Shown: positions 44,122-57,088, counted from the first letter of the stretch. The stretch is DNA of 64,000 bases from Haberlea rhodopensis (GCA_907163345.1 CAJQUN010000058.1:434001-498000); one strand, 5' to 3'. A program made the numbers and translations. The notes: generated from the sequence alone by a model not told the origin.

Positions 44122-45660
44122 CTTCCCCTTGGATGTTCATACACAGCCTCGTTAAAAATCTTAACATGAGAAATTCATTTGGGAAAAAAACATGGTTAAG
44201 AAAAAAAGAGTACAGTGTGAAATAATTTTACTTCTTAAGCTCATCATTTAACGTCTTTTAGTCGTCGCATTCCAATCTTGTGAACCAACTTTTCGAATGT
44301 TGAAGTCGGTAGAGACTTTGTGAATAAATCTGTAAGATTGTCATTTGAACGAATTTGTTGAACATTGATCTCACCATTCTTTTGAAGATCATGAGTGAAC
44401 AATATTTTTGGTGAAATGTGTTTCATTCTATCGCCTTTGATGTATCATTCCTTCAATTGAGCGATGCATGCAGCATTATCTTCGAACAAAGTTGTAGAAA
44501 GTTTTTGTCCAAATGCAAACCACATGTTCCTCGAATATGATGTAGTACAGATCTTAACCAAACACATTTCCGAATTGCTTCATGGGTCGCCAATAATTCA
44601 GCAAGATTAGAAGAAGTGGCATTTATGGTTTGTTTCAGAACACCAAGAAATAGTTGTACCACCACATGTAAACACATAATCCGTTTGTGACCGAGCATTA
44701 TGAGGATCAGATAAATATCCCAGCATATGTATAACCTTTGAGATCAGATTTGGGTGCCTGGAGATAATAACGGCAAATATCCATTAGCGAAATATATGTT
44801 TAACACCATTCCAATGTCTTCATGTAGGTGAACTATATCTTGCTAGCATATTCACATCAAATGATATATCAGGGCGTGTGCGATACATTAATGCTCCAAT
44901 AGCACTAAGATATGAAACTTCTGGGCCAAGTAGTTCTTCATTATTTTCATGAGGTGGAAAAGGATCTTTGTGCACATCAAGTGATCTTACAACCATAGGT
45001 GTGCTCAGTGGATGTGCTTTATTCATATAGAATCGTTTAACCATTTTAGCTGTATAAGCAGACTGATATAACAAGACGTCTCTTCCTAATGTTGTGACAA
45101 ATGATTCATCAAAATGACAATCAGCAAAACGAGCCGTAAATAAATCTAGGTGATTCATACCCAACATATATTCTCAATCTCCTTTGAGGTCCCATCTTTG
45201 TGCGTTGTGGTGGAGCAATTGGAACATAAACTGCACATCCAAAAATTCTAAGATGGGAAATGTTTGGTTCCTGACCAAAAATTTATTGTTGGGGAAAATT
45301 TCATGATAATTCGTTGGCCTTATGCGTATTAATGCAGCTGCATGCAAAATAGCATGTCCCCATGCATGTATTGGGAGTTTAGCTCTCACGAGCAATGGTC
45401 GTGCAATCAATTTAAGACGCTTAATAAACGATTGTGCAAGACCGTTTTGTGTATGAACATTAGCGACATGATGCTCAACAATTATTCCAACACACATACA
45501 ATAATCATTAAAAGATTGTGATGTAAATTCACCAGCATTATCAAGACAAATTTTCTTGACAGTATAATCTGGAAAATGTGCTCGTAACCGAATTAACTCC
45601 GCAAGTAATTTTGCAAATGCCAAGTTGCGAGTTGATTTGGATGTCTATTTACTTTCCACC
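44122..45660 (-). pseudogene. Relic of a third copia element (integrase, RT end, RNase H) with internal deletion
   Basis: Minus-strand order from 45623: integrase core with CLDNAGEFTSQSFNDYC and NGLAQSFIKRLK; at about 45170 it jumps to the linker region after integrase (LFTARFADCHFDESFV) and directly to the RT C-terminal part (SAYTAKMVKRFYMNKAHPL, then VSYLSAIGALMYRTRPDIS). RNase H follows in shifted frames, ending with IDVQQIRS-like VQQIRSNDNLTDLFTKSLP and MRRLKDVK. The RT palm including Y-x-D-D is missing. The family differs from copies 1 and 2. Its 5' half is absent, ending near 45660. Confidence 0.88.
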
Positions 45661-45993
45661 TTCCACCCCCATATAACTCATAATCGTAAACCTATAAATA
45701 AAGTCTTAAAGTGAAATGAAATAGAGATATATGAAAATGTCTCTAAATTTTTCTCCCTAAATTGTTCTATTTATAATACAATACTATTATTTTATAATAC
45801 TACTAACTATAGTAAAAAGTGATCTAAATTTACATATGGATAATTTTCTCCCCTAATAATTATATAATAATATATGCACATAAATTTTTTTTTTAGATTT
45901 AGGTGAACATCAAGCTACATTCCTAAAAATAATTTCGATAATATTTACTATTGATAAAATGAGACGAGATAAATAAGAGATTAATCTCAGGTA
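45661..45993. other. AT-rich flank left of copia copy 2
   Basis: No ORF or element ends recognised. Ends with the target duplication AGGGT (45994-45998). Confidence 0.55.
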
Positions 45994-45998
45994 AGGGT

Positions 45999-47483
45999 TG
46001 AAAGTAATCCAACGAGCATACAACGCAGCGGAATAATAAAATTTGGATTACTAAAACATCGGATCTATACAAAGGGTTCATATCGGAATAGAGATAATAA
46101 GAGTCTCACCCTTGTAGCGTGTTTGATGCAGAATCCTCGTTGTAGCACCACGCGTCACAAACAAAAGTTTGCACATTTGTCTCTACGGTATCCACACGAT
46201 CAAACCGAAAAGGGGATTTAAGAACAAGTTGCTAGACTCGTTCTTAAACCGGAACAATAACCACACACGATTCTAAATCGAATGAAGATTGCCGGAAACA
46301 CAAAATGACCAAAGGCGGCGGCGGTTAGGTCACGGCTTTGTGGTGGCCGAGAGCTTCAAGCTTTGTGTGGCTAGGTTATGTGATATAAATTGTCTCAAAC
46401 AATTAATTATAACCTTGTATTTATATTATAAGATTTAATTAAGGTTCAAGACTTTCTTAAAGTCTCATGGGCCCAAACCCATGATTTAATTAAATCCTTA
46501 TAATCATTTAATTAAGACTCTTCTTAATTAATTAATTCATCCAATGAATTTAATTTCCCTTTATCGATTTAATCTTTTGTGAGACCCGATAGGATCTTGT
46601 AATGTTGGCAGTGACATAAAATCTCATTTTATGTCACAAGCAATGAGCGGTATCTAGCAACACATCAAGGCTACTCAAATTACAAGAATGTCATTGACTC
46701 GACATAACCTTAGAACTTGTGATAATATTAACCATGTAACTTAATCCCTTTGTCCATGTGTTTAGATTGAACACGAGTCATGGAATAGTAATACTCGTAT
46801 ATTCAATCTCTATTTCTTGATCCCCAAGTAGAACTAGAATAAACGGATAAGCTCGATATCACATATCGACTCATTCGAGCACGGCCATGCATTTTAGTCT
46901 TACTTGATCAAGGGCCCAAACACTTCTCCTGTTATATAGGAGGGACAAATCCTATCTTGATCAATCAACATCCCTCTATATAATGCGTAGTGTATCCAAT
47001 AGCTGCCTTTATAGTTTACCCTGTTACAGGTAACGTTTGACAATATCAAGATACATAACTCCTTATGTTGGGATCTCTGATGATCTCAAGTCGTAAGGAT
47101 TACATACATTATTATCACTATGAGAATTGCTTATGACACTCATATAATTATCCATGTAGCATTCTCATGGTGCATCTGTCCAGTACATTGTTCTCTAACA
47201 TGTACCCATGTGTTGATTTGATATCTCATATCCATGAATTAATTCATCAATCAAAACATACTAGTCTCAATGTGTTATCATTATCCTGATTTATGATAAT
47301 ACTTGACTAGGGACAATCTTTAAGAATAATACAATATTATTCTAAGGACATTAACTTATATATCAATTCATATTACACAGATATTCGAATAATATATAAT
47401 AATGATTTGCCATTTATAAAATCATAATACATTGTATGTCATAAACAATCATCTAATGACATGTCTTAGGGCATATCCCAACA
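45999..47483 (-). repeat. 3' LTR of copia copy 2
   Basis: 1,485 bp, aligned with 58925-60409 and, reversed, with the LTRs of copy 1. Begins TGAAAGTAATCC where the other copies have TGTAAGTAATCC. Differences from 58925-60409 are scattered along the length. Confidence 0.93.
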
Positions 47484-47498
47484 AGGGTGACACAGTTG
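47484..47498. repeat. Displaced 15-bp copy of the right flank of copia copy 2
   Basis: AGGGTGACACAGTTG directly right of the left LTR is identical to 60410-60424, directly right of the right LTR. The last bases (TTGG, to 47499) overlap the start of the Tekay LTR segment, suggesting joining at a short homology. Confidence 0.85.
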
Positions 47499-47899
47499 GT
47501 AGAGATCACTATGTGTGTTATGGTGTGTTGTGAGTTTAAGCTCACTAATCCCCTTAATATAGCCACTTGCTATAATAACATGCCAATTAACATAAACATG
47601 TAAATCCAAACTCAAATTCACATGCGAATGAAACTTTAAATGAAAGGCAAAGGCATATGAAATTCAATTCAAATGCATACTAGTCCATGTTGCTTGATAT
47701 GTCCCTACAATTCAAGTCATTTCTTTGCACTATATCTTGTGCATCATGTTTCATTCCTTGACATATATCACATAGTCATGTCATGTATGTGAGTATTAAC
47801 CCTCGGCTCAACCTGAACCCGAGTCCACATCGTACCATAATTATTCAATATTACGCCATAATCATATGACACGTGTATAAAGCAAATCGAGGCATTACA
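47497..47899 (-). repeat. Truncated 3' LTR of the Tekay element
   Basis: Matches 53757-54158 with only a few substitutions. About 1.5 kb of the LTR is missing compared with the 5' copy. Confidence 0.92.
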
Positions 47900-48014
47900 A
47901 TTCTCCCCCACTCATTGAATTTCGTCCTCGAAATTGCATATACAAACATAATACATGCTTCACATAACAACACATATGATCTATGCACTATAAGAACATG
48001 TAAAAATAACATAT

Positions 48015-49230
48015 TCACATACCAGAAAACAAATATGGATACCGTTGCATCATATGTTGCTCCGTCTCCCACGTTGCCTCTTCGACACCCCTTCTATCCC
48101 ATTGTACCTTAACCATAGGAATCACTTTATTACACAACCTACGTTCAGCTCGATCCAAGATCATAACTGGTCGTTCCTCATACGATACATCTGTATCCAA
48201 CTGTACATCAGGTAACTGTAATACATGATTTGGATCTGGTTCATATTTCCTCAACAGTGAGACATGAAAGACATCATGAATACTACTCAAGGCTGGTGGT
48301 AGTGCTAAACGATATGCCAACGTACCAATACGTTGCAATACTTTATACGGACCAACGTATCGTGGAGACAGCTTCCCACGTTTACCAAATCGTACTACAC
48401 CTTTAAAAGGTGAGATTTTCAAGAATACACGATCACCAACTTGAAATTCAAGTGGTCTACGACGCTTATTGGCATAAGCAGCCTGTCGGTCCTGAGCAGC
48501 TTTAAGTTTCAATCGAATCAACTTTACTTTTTCTTCCATTTCAAGAATCATATCCGGTCCATGTAAGGAAGACTGATCCACATCATCCCAATACAATGGC
48601 GATCTACATCGTCGCTCATACAGAGCCTCAAATGGTGCCATCCGTATACTAGATTGATAACTGTTATTATATGAAAATTCCACTAATGGCAATGACTCTT
48701 GCCAAGAGGTATCAAACTCTAATACACAGGGACGCAACATATCCTCAAGCGTCTGTATCGTACGCCCTGTTTGTCCATCTATCTGAGGATGATATGTTGT
48801 ACTCAACCGCACCTTCCGTTCCCAACGCCGTCTGTAACCCTTCCCAAAAATGAGAAGTAAATCTCGGATACCTATCCGACACAATGGAAACTGGTATACC
48901 ATGTAGTCTCACTACATGTTGAATGTATAACTATGCCATTCGCAGATACGTAAATGTCATACAATATGGCACGAAATGAGATACTTTGGTGAGTCGGTCA
49001 ACGATCACCAAAATGGCATCACAACCAGAAGACGTCCGTGGCAAATGAGCACAAAATCCATTGTGATATGTTCCCATTTCCACTGAGGAATTTCCAAACT
49101 GTGTAATTCACCTCCTGGTTTCTGTCTTTCTGCTTTTACTTGTTGACAAACTAAACACCGTTTCACAAAGGTCAACACGTCTTGTTTCATACGTTTCCAC
49201 CAAAATTGAGTACGTAAATCATGATACATT
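48015..49230 (-). pseudogene. Tekay integrase with chromodomain, frameshifted
   Basis: Zinc-binding and early core in one frame (49229-49005: WWKRMKQDVLTFVKRCLVCQ, then WEHITMDFV). The middle (48900-49005) is in other frames. The main reading 48902-48015 carries STTYHPQIDGQTGRTIQTLE (catalytic Glu expected as E in the family; T-G-R-T here), RRRPLEFQVGDRVFLKISP, RYVGPYKVLQRIG, FHVSLLRKYEPDPNHVL and a chromodomain-like end (VKVQWDRRGVEEATWETEQHM). Chromodomains guide integration to marked chromatin. Confidence 0.9.
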
Positions 49231-49549
49231 TTCTTTCCTCCAGGATGTATACTGTATCTACTACAATGAGCACGTTGTAGTAGTTCTTGGCGTAGTCCTA
49301 ATGAAGCAGGTACTACCCCAACAGTTCCTGTATTTCAGAATTCCATCACTTGCAAGTACAAACTGCGATGTTTGTCCTTGACTATCATTTCTTTCCAATG
49401 TTGTACCTCATCATCAGTCATTTGTGCTGTCCTGATTCTCTAAAAAATGTCAGGTTCAATCAATAATGTTGATACCTGTACCGGCACTGTTTCTACATCA
49501 AATTTATAACCCAATGTACAACACGATGTCATTAACGCTGATAAATGAA

Positions 49550-50047
49550 TCATCTCATCAGCGTATGATGTACTTTTCGACTCAAGGCATCTGCTGTAAG
49601 ATTAGCCTTTCCTGGATGATATTCAATCTCACAATCATAATCTTTCAACAGATCCATCCATCTTCTTTGCCTCATATTCAATTCTGCTTGAGTGAATAAA
49701 AACTTTAAACTCTTATGATCTGTGTATATAGTAACTGACGTACCATATAAATATTGTCGCCATATCTTCAAAGCAAAGACAATGGCAGCTAATTCCAGAT
49801 CATGCACTGGATATCGCAATTCATGTGGTTTCAATTGTCGTGATGCATAAGCTACTACATGTTTATCCTGCATCAATACACAACCCAAACCTAGTAATGA
49901 TGCATCAGTATATAAGGCAAACCTATCATGTTCCGATGGAATGATCAAAATTGGAGCTGTAGTTAATCGATGTTTCAATTCCTGAAAACTACGCTCGCAT
50001 GCCTCCGACCATCGAAATGATACTCCCTTCTGTGTCAAATGTGTCAA
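49550..50047 (-). pseudogene. Tekay RNase H
   Basis: Reading of 165 codons: FALYTDASLLGLGCVLMQ, DLELAAIVFALKIWRQYLYG, YTDHKSLKFLFTQ, and a C-terminal CEIEYHPGKANLTADALSRK. The junction to RT (50044-50060) is frameshifted. Between it and integrase (49231-49549) the linker region has stops. Confidence 0.93.
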
Positions 50048-50697
50048 TGGTTTGGCAATTGTTGAAATCCTTCAACAAAGCGTCTATAATATCCAGCCAA
50101 ACCCAAGAAACTACGAATCTCTGGCACAGAAGTAGGTGCTGACCAATTCAACACTGCTTCTACTTTCTTCGGATCAACTGATATACCTTTTTCTGAAATT
50201 ACATGCCCCAAAAAGCCGACACTAGTCAACCAAAACTCACACTTACTGAGTTTGGCATACAACTGGTGTGTCCTCAACAATTGCAATACCATATGCAAAT
50301 GTTGGGCATGTTCTGTATCATTCTGTGAATAGATCAGTATATCATCGATAAAGACAATGACAAATCGATCAAGGTATTCCTGGAAAACTCGATTCATTAA
50401 ACTCATAAAGACAGCTGGAGCATTTGTCACTCCAAATGGCATTACCAGAAACTCATAATGTCCATAGCGAGTTCTGAATGTTGTCTTCTGTACATCACCC
50501 TCTCTCACACGTATTTGATGATAACCAGATCTCAAATCAATCTTCGAATAGATTTTTGATCCCTATAACTGATCAAATAAATCATCAATACGAGGAAGAG
50601 GATATTTATTCTTTATGGTTACCTTGTTCAATTATCGATAGTCTATACACAACCGCATTGTCCCATCCTTTTTCTTAACAAATAATACCGGAGCACC
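50044..50697 (-). pseudogene. Tekay reverse transcriptase
   Basis: Contains SGYHQIRVREGDVQKTTFRT, VMPFGVTNAPAVFMSLMN, the catalytic FIDD (VIVFIDDILIYSQ) and SFLGLAGYYRRFVEGF. Stops at 50698-50700 (TGA at an expected Trp) and about 50632 (TAA at an expected Gln) separate it from the N-terminal fingers. Confidence 0.93.
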
Positions 50698-52074
50698 TCA
50701 AGGAGATACACTAGGACGTATGTACCCCATGTCCAATAAATCTTGCAATTGAGTTTTCAATTCTTTCAATTCAGTCGGTGCCATCCGATAAGGAGCTCGT
50801 GAAATTGCAGAAGTACCAGGTATTAAATCAATACCAAATTCCACTTCTCGACTTGGTGGAAATCCAGGTATCTCATCCGGAAACACATCCGCATATTCTG
50901 CAACCACTGGTATCTCCTCCACTTTCCTTTCTAGTTTCTGTTCAGTTACATCAAGGGCATAAATCAAATAACCCGCATGTCCACGTTCTAACAAACGTGA
51001 CATTCGAATTGCTGATATCAAAAGAATCCTTGCCCTCGATCCCTGGCCATAGAAGAACCATTGATTTCCAGTATCAGACTGAAATCTCACTATCTTCTGA
51101 CAACAATCCACAACAGATTTATGTTTACTTAACACATCGATTCCAAGAATGCAATCAAAATCTGTCATGTCTAACACAATCAAATCAGCCTGTAGTCCAT
51201 ACTCAGTCTCAAACTGAATGTCACAATCAGACACACTCTGACAAGCCATCACAGTAGTTCCCATGGGTGTCGAAACATAAAGAGGCATCAACAGTGGAGA
51301 CGAGCATATATGATACCGGTCAATAAAATTTTGTGCAACAAAAGATTGTGATGCACCAGTATCAATCAAAAGTAAAGCTGGATAAGTAAACAAAGTACAC
51401 TTACCCGCTATCACATCATCAGGAGCTGCTTCTGCTTGCTCCCTGTTCAATGCATATACTTGAGCCTGAGGTGGTCCTGCCCTCTGTCCTCCACCAGATT
51501 GTGGTAAACTCTGTGGTCTCTGTTGTACTGTATTCTCTGACATTGGTCCTCTCCTCTGTTGTCCACCCACTTGAGGACAATCACGGATCACATGTCCTGG
51601 TCTACCACAACGGAAACAAACTACTGTATTCAATTGAGGACAATCTTGTTTCAAATGTGGTCCGCCACATTTAAAGCATTGTACACCACTGCCACTACTA
51701 CTACCTTGGAACTGACCCTTAGCTCTTCGGTCATCCCCTTTCCGTGGTCCAAAACGTTTCCCACTAAATCGAGAGGAAGAAGCACCACCTCGTGATGACT
51801 TAAATGATTCTCCTCTAGGTCTCATACTGTCTGATGTAGGTATCTGAGAATGTCCCACATCCTGATAAACACCAACAGCAATTTCAGCCATTTCGGCTCT
51901 CATCAACGCTTCCTCATATGAACTCAGAAATTGCATCAATGTTAACTCGCCAGGTAACAATACCTGTTCCACTGGCCCTTTCCCAGTCGGTGGTGGTAGC
52001 ACAGGCGCCATCCTCACACTAGCATTGCCACTCATGGCATCCCCAACATCCTCATGATCCCCTCTGTCTGTCAT
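50698..52074 (-). pseudogene. Tekay gag and protease, capsid region deleted
   Basis: A 458-codon reading from 52074: short N-terminus, then SSYEEALMRAEMAEIAVGVY, a Ser/Arg-rich basic stretch, two knuckles (CFKCGGPHLKQDC and CFRCGRPGHVIRDC), protease LLIDTGASQSFVA, DCILGIDVLSKH and the RT start MAPTELKELKTQLQDLLDMG. The usual Retrotrans_gag capsid domain of about 150-200 residues is absent between the N-terminus and the knuckles, while the frame stays open, so this looks like an in-frame deletion. The copy would need another element's capsid. Confidence 0.9.
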
Positions 52075-52243
52075 AACTGTATATCAAGGGTTAACAATAA
52101 CATTCACAATTATAAAACATGTTAGAAGAACATCATATTACACAAATCCGAACATGATATTACCATCTCAACATGTTTTCAAGTGTTTAGGTAACTCCCT
52201 AATACATTTCCTCTACCCATGTTCACCCTGTTCTCGAACCACT

Positions 52244-52255
52244 GCTCTGATACCA
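52244..52255 (-). promoter_or_regulatory. Primer binding site of the Tekay element
   Basis: Minus-strand TGGTATCAGAGC, 4 bases inside the LTR end CCCCACA; initiator tRNA-Met type. Confidence 0.9.
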
Positions 52256-52259
52256 CTAA

Positions 52260-54158
52260 TGTGGGGTTCTCGTTACTTAATCCATTATGTAATCAATCAA
52301 TCATACATATGTGAGTCAGAATTAAGTAATTCATACACTGTTTAAGAGTTTCTTACTAATAGGTTGTTACAGATGTACAAAACTACAAGTACAAAAATCC
52401 TTATTCACATATATATCACATGTATACATAACAACCTAAGCCAGCACAACCCCTATGCAGTGGTTCACTTCGCAGCGGAATAAGACTCACGATTCCCACG
52501 TCTATGAAATCCTACAGAAACATTCACAAAACGTGAGTATAGATAAACCATTATCTTAGTGCAATATCAAAACACAATATCAATGATAAAGCACAATAAA
52601 TATCCAATGTGAATCCTCTGTATCATGCATCAACCAATGCACCATGTCGACATGTCTCAACTATCACCATATTATCACAAGACTAATATGATATGTCTAT
52701 TTCCGCTCAATATGTCAGTGGAACCGCCTCACATCTTCATATTAGCAACACATATCATAGTACCGTCCTCACATGATAATAGCCAGAGCATATACCCAAA
52801 AACCGGCGTATATCTCTCAGACCAAGTATATGTAGCATACCCGAGCATATACCCAAACCAGGCGTATATCTCTAATGCTAACGTATATACCTCATCCATC
52901 TCAAACACATGATATCCATGAATGTACATGTATATGATACTACCAATCATATGATACCAACACAACACAATTCATATGATATCAATCTCATAACATCATC
53001 ACACAATATCTATACTCCGTACGTCAACACGTACCTGTAAAGCGACACAAACGAGATAAATCAGTCGTCACTGGCTAATTGCCTCGTTGCCCCGTTCCCT
53101 GTGATGATGCTACAACAATATCAACAATATAGCATGTTATCATAGGCATAAAAATCAAATTCTACAAAAATATAACATTTTTACAAATTCTGACCCTGGC
53201 GATCGATCGCTATATTTTACCGATCGATCGCCATACTATTCTGCCCTCTCGCGATCGATCGCCACTACCTCGCGATCGATCGCCAAAATGTACTGTTTCT
53301 CGCGATCGATCGCCACATTTTCACCGATCGATCGCCACATGATTTAACCGCCTTATATTTTTGCTCTGTCTCGGCGATCGATCGGCACAAAGCCAGCGAT
53401 CGATCGCCGATGTCCAGAAAGATCAGAACATGGCGATTTTGAGCTTATCTCCATGGTTATTCTTCTCCTACTCGAAATTAACCAATTCCACATGTTTCTT
53501 GCAATCTCTAGTAACATATTAACATGTTTCTATTATCTTGGAACTCAATTCTTGGCATAGAAACAAGTTATGATTCTAAGCATGCACACTTGGGATTCAA
53601 CTTCATATAACTCATTCATAACTACACCAACCAATCTTAAAAGCATGAATTCCTTACCAAGAGGTTATGGAACCACTTCACTCCACTTTCTTACTTGATT
53701 TCCAAGTGAACTCCAAGCTAGAAGATTCAACATAAGCAAGAAGCTAGAGAGGAGCTTGGTAGAGATCACTATGTGTGTTTGGTGTGTTGTGAGTTTAAGC
53801 TCACTAATCCCCTTAATATAGCCACTTGCTATAATAACATGCCAATTAACATAAACATGTAAATCCAAACTCAAATTCACATGCTAATGAAACTTTAAAT
53901 GAAAGGCAAAGGCATATGAAATTCAATTCAAATGCATACTAGTCCATGTTGCTTGATATGTCACTACAATTCAAGTCATTTCTTTGCACTATATCTTGTG
54001 CATCATGTTTCATTCCTTGACATATATCACATAGTCATGTCATGTATGTGAGTATTAACCCTCGGTTCAACCTGAACCCGAGTCCACATCGTACCGTAAT
54101 TATTCAAAATTACGCCATAATCATATGAAACGTGTATAAAGCAAATCGAGGCATTACA
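52260..54158 (-). repeat. 5' LTR of the Tekay element
   Basis: 1,899 bp, minus-strand TGTAATGCC...CCCCACA. Holds a palindrome array (53198-53410) and two copies of a GCATATACCCAAA-CGTATATCTCT unit (about 52788-52873). Confidence 0.88.
53198..53410. repeat. Array of eight GCGATCGATCGC palindromes in the Tekay LTR
   Basis: Eight copies of (G/C/A)(C/G)CGATCGATCGC(C/T) spaced 8-40 bp apart. The Athila LTRs at 26012-26235 and 34403-34627 carry eight each of the same motif. Confidence 0.95.
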
Positions 54159-57088
54159 AGGTTCATCTACGTTTTTGATGAAACCAAACTATTTGACTGC
54201 ATCATCAAAACAAAGATTCCAACTCCGAGAAGCTTGCTTCAATCCATAAATGGATCGTTGTAGCTTGCATATCTTTCCAGCATCCTTTGGATCGACAAAA
54301 CCCTCGGGCTGTGTCATGTACACATCCTCAAGCAGATTTCCATTAAGGAAAGCTGTTTTGACATCCATCTGCCAGATTTCATAATCATGAAATGCAGCTA
54401 TTGCAAGTAAGATCCTTATGGATTTAACCATGGCAACTGGTGAAAAAGTTTCATCATAGTCAATACCATGAATTTGTTTGAACCCTTTTGCAACCAGTCG
54501 ACCTTTAAAGGTTTGTACATTACCATCCATGTAGGTATTCTTCTTGAAAATCCATTTGCACCCTATGGGTCTCACCCCTTCAGGTGGGTCAACCAAAGTC
54601 CATACTTGGTTTGCATACATGGATTCCATTTCAGATTTCATGGCTTCTTGCCATTTCTCAGAATCAGTGCCCATTATAGCTTCTTGATAAGATGACGGCT
54701 CATCCTCATCAATAAGTAGTAAGTCACCTTGTTGAGTCACAAGAACTCCATATCTCTGTGACTCCCGGTGTTCTCTTACAGACCTACGCTGGGCTTGTGT
54801 CTCTTGAGCAGGCACTTTATCCACAACAGCTTGTGGTGTCTGCTCTGTTTCCATCTCAATATCATGTTCAGTATTTTCTTGTGGTTGAACTTCACTAAGT
54901 TCTATATGTCTCCCACTGGTTTTTCTAGAAATAAATTCTCTTTCAAGAAAGACACCAGTCCGAGCAACAACCACTTTGTTCTCGGTGGGATAATAGAAAT
55001 AGTATCCTTTCGTTTCCTTAGGATACCCCACAAATAAACACTTATCAGATTTGGGTCCAAGTTTGTTAGAGGCATGACGTCTCACGAAAGCCTCACAACC
55101 CCAAATCTTCATAAAAGACATACCAGGACGTTTCCCAGTCCATATCTCATATGGTATCTTTTCCACTGATTTAGATGGAACACGGTTCAGTATGAATATT
55201 GTTGTTTCTAAAGCATGTCCCCAAAAGGATATCAGAAGATATGCATGACTCATCATTGATCTAACCATGTCCAACAAGGTTCGATTTCTCCTCTCGGATA
55301 CACCATTTCATTGTGGTGTATACGGAGGAGTGAGTTGTGGGACTATCCCACACTCCTTTAGATAGTCATGAAACTCTTGGCAAGGTATTCACCTCCTCGA
55401 TCTGATCGAAGGATTTTGATACTTTTACCAAGTTGGTTTTGTACTTCATTCTTGAAATCCTTGAACTTTTCAAAGGTTTCATGTTTATGTTTCATTAGGT
55501 GTACATACCCATATCTACTGAAGTCATCAGTAAATGTAACGAAGTATTGAAAACCACATCTAGCATGTGTGCTTATTGGTCCACATACATCACTATGTAT
55601 GAGACTCAATAAATCATTTGTCCTTTCAACATGTCCCTTGAAAGGAGCTTTAGGCATCTTGCCCATTAAACAAGATTCACTTATTTCATATGATTCAAAA
55701 TCAAATGAATCCAATACTCCATCCTTATGAAGTTTTGATATGAAATTCTCGTTTATATGGCCCAAGCGACAATGCCAGAGATAAGTTGGATTTGAATCAT
55801 TATTCTTAATCCTTTTAGTATTTATGTTATAGACAGGCATATCAAGATTTAATACATAAAGACCATTAATCATTTGTGCACTAGCATAAAACATATCATT
55901 TAAATAAATGGAGCAACAATTGTCCTTTATAATAAATCAAAATCCAAACTTGTCCAAACAAGAGATAGAGATAATGTTTCTAGTAATTGAAGGCACAAAA
56001 TAACAGTCTTTTAAATCTAAAGATAAACCGAAAGGCAAAGATAATGAATAATCTCCTATAGCTAATGCAGCAACTCTTGCTCCATTTCCTACTCGGAGAT
56101 CCACTTCGCCTTTTGCCAATATCCTACTCCTTTTAAGATCATGCACATTAACACAAACGTGAGATCCACATCCAGTGTCTAATACCCATGATGAAGAAGT
56201 AGATAAATAGACTTCTATAACAAAAATACCTGAAGTGGAAGTCACACTTCCCTTCGTCTTCTTAAGATCCTCCAGATAAACTTTGCAATTTCTTTTCCAA
56301 TGTCCGGTCTCACCGCAATGGAAACAGTTCCCCTCTTTTGCCACTCCTCCCTTTGGCTTAAGTGCAGCAGTATGAGGCTTAGTTTTGACAAAGACTTTCT
56401 TGTTCTTCTTTAAGCCTTTTGCTTTAGCCCTTCCTTTGCTCTTATTCACAATAAGAACATTATTAGGCTTAGACTTCTTGTTGTTAGCTTCAAAAGTTCT
56501 CAGCATGCCTAGCAACTGTGGTAGAGTCTTTTCAATTTCAATCATATTGTAATTCAAGCCAAATTGACTGAAGCTTTCAGGCAACGATTGCAAGATCACC
56601 TCAGTGGCCAACTCTTGGTCCAAAGGAAAACCCAGCTTCTCCAGATTCTCAATGTACCCAATCATCTTGAGTACATGAGTTCCAACCAGACTTCCTTCTA
56701 CCATTCTACACTGGAACAACGCTTTAGAGACGTCATACCTCTCTTGTCTTGCTTGTTGTTGGTACAGTTGCTTTAGATGCTCGATCATATCGAACGCCTC
56801 CATTTCCTCATGTTGCTTCTGAAGCTCAGAGTTCATGGTGGCAAGCATAAGGCACCCAACATCAAGTGCATCATTTTGATGCTTCTTATAAGCATCTTTA
56901 TCGGCTTTAGCAGCCGTCAAGGGAGGTTCCTCAGCAGGTAAGGGTTCCTCTAGGACATATTGCTTCTTTTCTTGCTTGAGGACAATCCTCAAATTCCTAT
57001 ATCAGTCTAGGAAATTTGTCCCATTCAGTTTGTCCTTCTCAAGGACCGATCGCAATGATAATGTGCTTGTGACGTTGTTAGTTGCCAT
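54159..57088 (-). pseudogene. Gag-pol of copia copy 2 (gag to first half of RT)
   Basis: Starts at the ATG 57086-57088. Gag has a TGA (57002-57004) where copy 1 has Trp, then an uninterrupted reading through the knuckle CFHCGETGHWKRNC and protease WVLDTGCGSHVC until TGA (55937-55939). Integrase: CRLGHINENF, SDRGGEYLA with a nearby frame change (about 55380), a stop before NGVSERRNR (about 55313), then 362 codons to 54189 covering the integrase C-terminus and RT up to FLNGNLLEDVY and KQASRSWN. The Tekay insertion at 54158 cuts RT upstream of Y-x-D-D, and the rest is missing. Less damaged than copy 1 in this part. Confidence 0.93.

Larger units (their letters stand above)
47497..54158 (-). mobile_element. 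Tekay/Del-type chromovirus (Ty3/gypsy), 3' LTR truncated, nested in copia copy 2
   Basis: Minus-strand order: 5' LTR 52260-54158, primer site 52244-52255, gag-protease, RT, RNase H, integrase with chromodomain, purine tract (GAGTGGGGGAGAA), 3' LTR start TGTAATGCC at 47899. Only the first 403 bp of the 3' LTR remain. The right border abuts the copia RT with AGGTT (54159-54163); the matching left duplication is lost with the deletion. Clade from the FHVSLLRKYEPDPNHVL stretch before the chromodomain. Confidence 0.93.

Noticed and set aside
54468..55037. Plus-strand ORFs of 75-89 codons
   Set aside because: Antisense shadows of copia copy 2 integrase/RT.
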